Assembly: GCA_041398825.1 (NCBI GenBank)
Contig: JAWKTX010000008.1
Span: forward strand, 349,228-413,227
DNA from: Planctomycetaceae bacterium
GTDB lineage: Bacteria > Planctomycetota > Planctomycetia > Planctomycetales > Planctomycetaceae
DNA: 64,000 nt
Direction: 5' to 3'
Under the pieces are notes generated by a model. It saw only the letters and a list, made by a program, of their open reading frames with translations. It did no database searches and was not told where the DNA came from. This document shows, one piece after another, positions 63,281 through 64,000 of this stretch; position 1 is the first letter of the stretch; every line of letters starts with the position of its first letter. Both the position numbers and the translations under genes were made by a program.

Positions 63281-64000
63281 AGAGATCATTCTACTTGGGA
63301 TGCTCGCAGTTCGGCACATGGTGGGACGGTGAACACGTCGACGACTCCGAAAGTTCAGTACAGCTACGAGAGCGGTTCGTCGAACACGATCCGTATCACG
63401 GGCATGACGTACCCGAACGGTCGCAATGTGGTGGATGACTACGGCACCTCCGGCAGCATCAATGATGCGTGCAGTCGCATTCAGGCGATGAAAGATTCGG
63501 GAGCCGGTTACAATCTGGTGTCGCACGAATATCTGGGAGCCTCCGCGTTTGTGAACGCTCAGTACGGTCAGAACAGCGTGCAGTGGACGCTGTACGGCAG
63601 TTCCAATGATCCGGCGACGGGCGACATTTATTCGGGTCTTGATCGGTTCGGACGGATTGACAACTGCCTGTGGAAATCCGGCACCACGACACTGGCTCAG
63701 ATTCAATACGGCTACGATCGAGCCTCCAATCGCATCTGGCGTAAAGACGGTGTGCTCACCGGTTACGATGAACTCTACACGTACGACGGCCTGTATCGAC
63801 TGAATGATCAGCAGCGAGGCACGCTCAACGGCACCAACACCGCCATCACCAGCGGGACGTTCGAACAGCAGTGGACGCTCGATCCCACCGGCAACTGGTC
63901 TTCGTTCAAGGAAGACAGCAACGGTGTCGGTACCTTCGATCTGGTACAGTCTCGATCAGCCAACAAGGTGAATGAAATCACGGGTATCAGCAACACGACC
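63281..64000 (+). CDS. RHS repeat protein fragment, running off the window
   Basis: RHS core sequence begins abruptly at AHGGTVNTSTTPKVQYSYES (63314) and stays in one open frame to the window edge (FDLVQSRSANKVNEITGISN). The 33 bases before it are unrelated and in frame back to a TAG at 63278; no start codon is present. It covers the RHS middle that overlaps the first part of the 60938 piece. The 3-prime end and any toxin tip lie outside the window. Confidence 0.8.

Overview
The window looks like a chromosomal segment of a planctomycete (Planctomycetota). This rests on the gene families present: a DUF1501 protein, an iduronate-sulfatase-like sulfatase, an FAD-dependent oxidoreductase with carbohydrate-binding-like flanks, a giant secreted protease carrying the LEDRQLLA variant of the planctomycete LEPR-XLL motif, a GAF/HlyD hybrid adaptor, and RHS repeats of the kind common in this phylum. 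No rRNA, tRNA or CRISPR array was found. No species is assigned.

Layout. 0.1-6.7 kb (minus): a NosR/NapH-like FMN and iron-sulfur membrane protein behind an exported FAD oxidoreductase, then a GAF-GAF-TM-HlyD adaptor. 7.0-9.0 kb (plus): a CinA-like protein and a GNAT acetyltransferase with a histone-H1-like tail. 9.1-14.4 kb (minus): a POTRA-repeat exported protein and a three-part secreted esterase/hydrolase. 14.65-16.35 kb (plus): the sulfite reductase hemoprotein, ending in a terminator that faces the terminator of the primary sigma factor rpoD (minus, 16.7-18.45 kb). 18.9-20.5 kb (minus): an SRPBCC protein and an EamA transporter. 20.7-23.4 kb (plus): an MFS transporter and a TM-anchored planctomycete-type unknown. 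23.7-33.2 kb (plus): a flagellar rod, ring and hook-junction operon, flgF-flgG-flgA-flgH-flgI-flgJ(N)-flgN-like-flgK-flgL, plus a minimal HDOD-like gene. flgK is broken by apparent single-base deletions. 33.2-34.7 kb (minus): zwf. 35.1-42.3 kb (minus): a 2395-residue subtilisin-type protein with P-domain, Calx-beta, propeller-like and FN3-like segments. 42.8-47.0 kb (minus): a tight run of TlpA-like lipoprotein, DUF1501 protein, M19 dipeptidase and Rieske ferredoxin. 47.3-50.4 kb (plus): a sulfatase and an Old Yellow Enzyme homologue.

50.4-64.0 kb is an accessory island built from broken pieces of one RHS protein. Between the pieces lie small unrelated ORFs, two copies of one IS630-family element (one intact, one truncated), a 0.4-kb duplicated and decayed segment, and REP-like palindromes. 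The best preserved module is an orphan RHS core end with an unrecognised C-terminal domain (60.9-62.8 kb), followed 5 bases later by a small lipoprotein. This is the arrangement expected of a polymorphic toxin tip and its immunity protein. Other short ORF pairs in the island may be decayed toxin/immunity pairs. A further RHS core begins at 63.3 kb and runs off the window.

The most interesting parts are the RHS tip array with its unassigned toxin candidate and shared internal breakpoint, the disrupted flgK, and several unusual fusions: GAF-HlyD, H1-tail-GNAT, hydrolase-LamG-SGNH, and POTRA repeats without a visible barrel.
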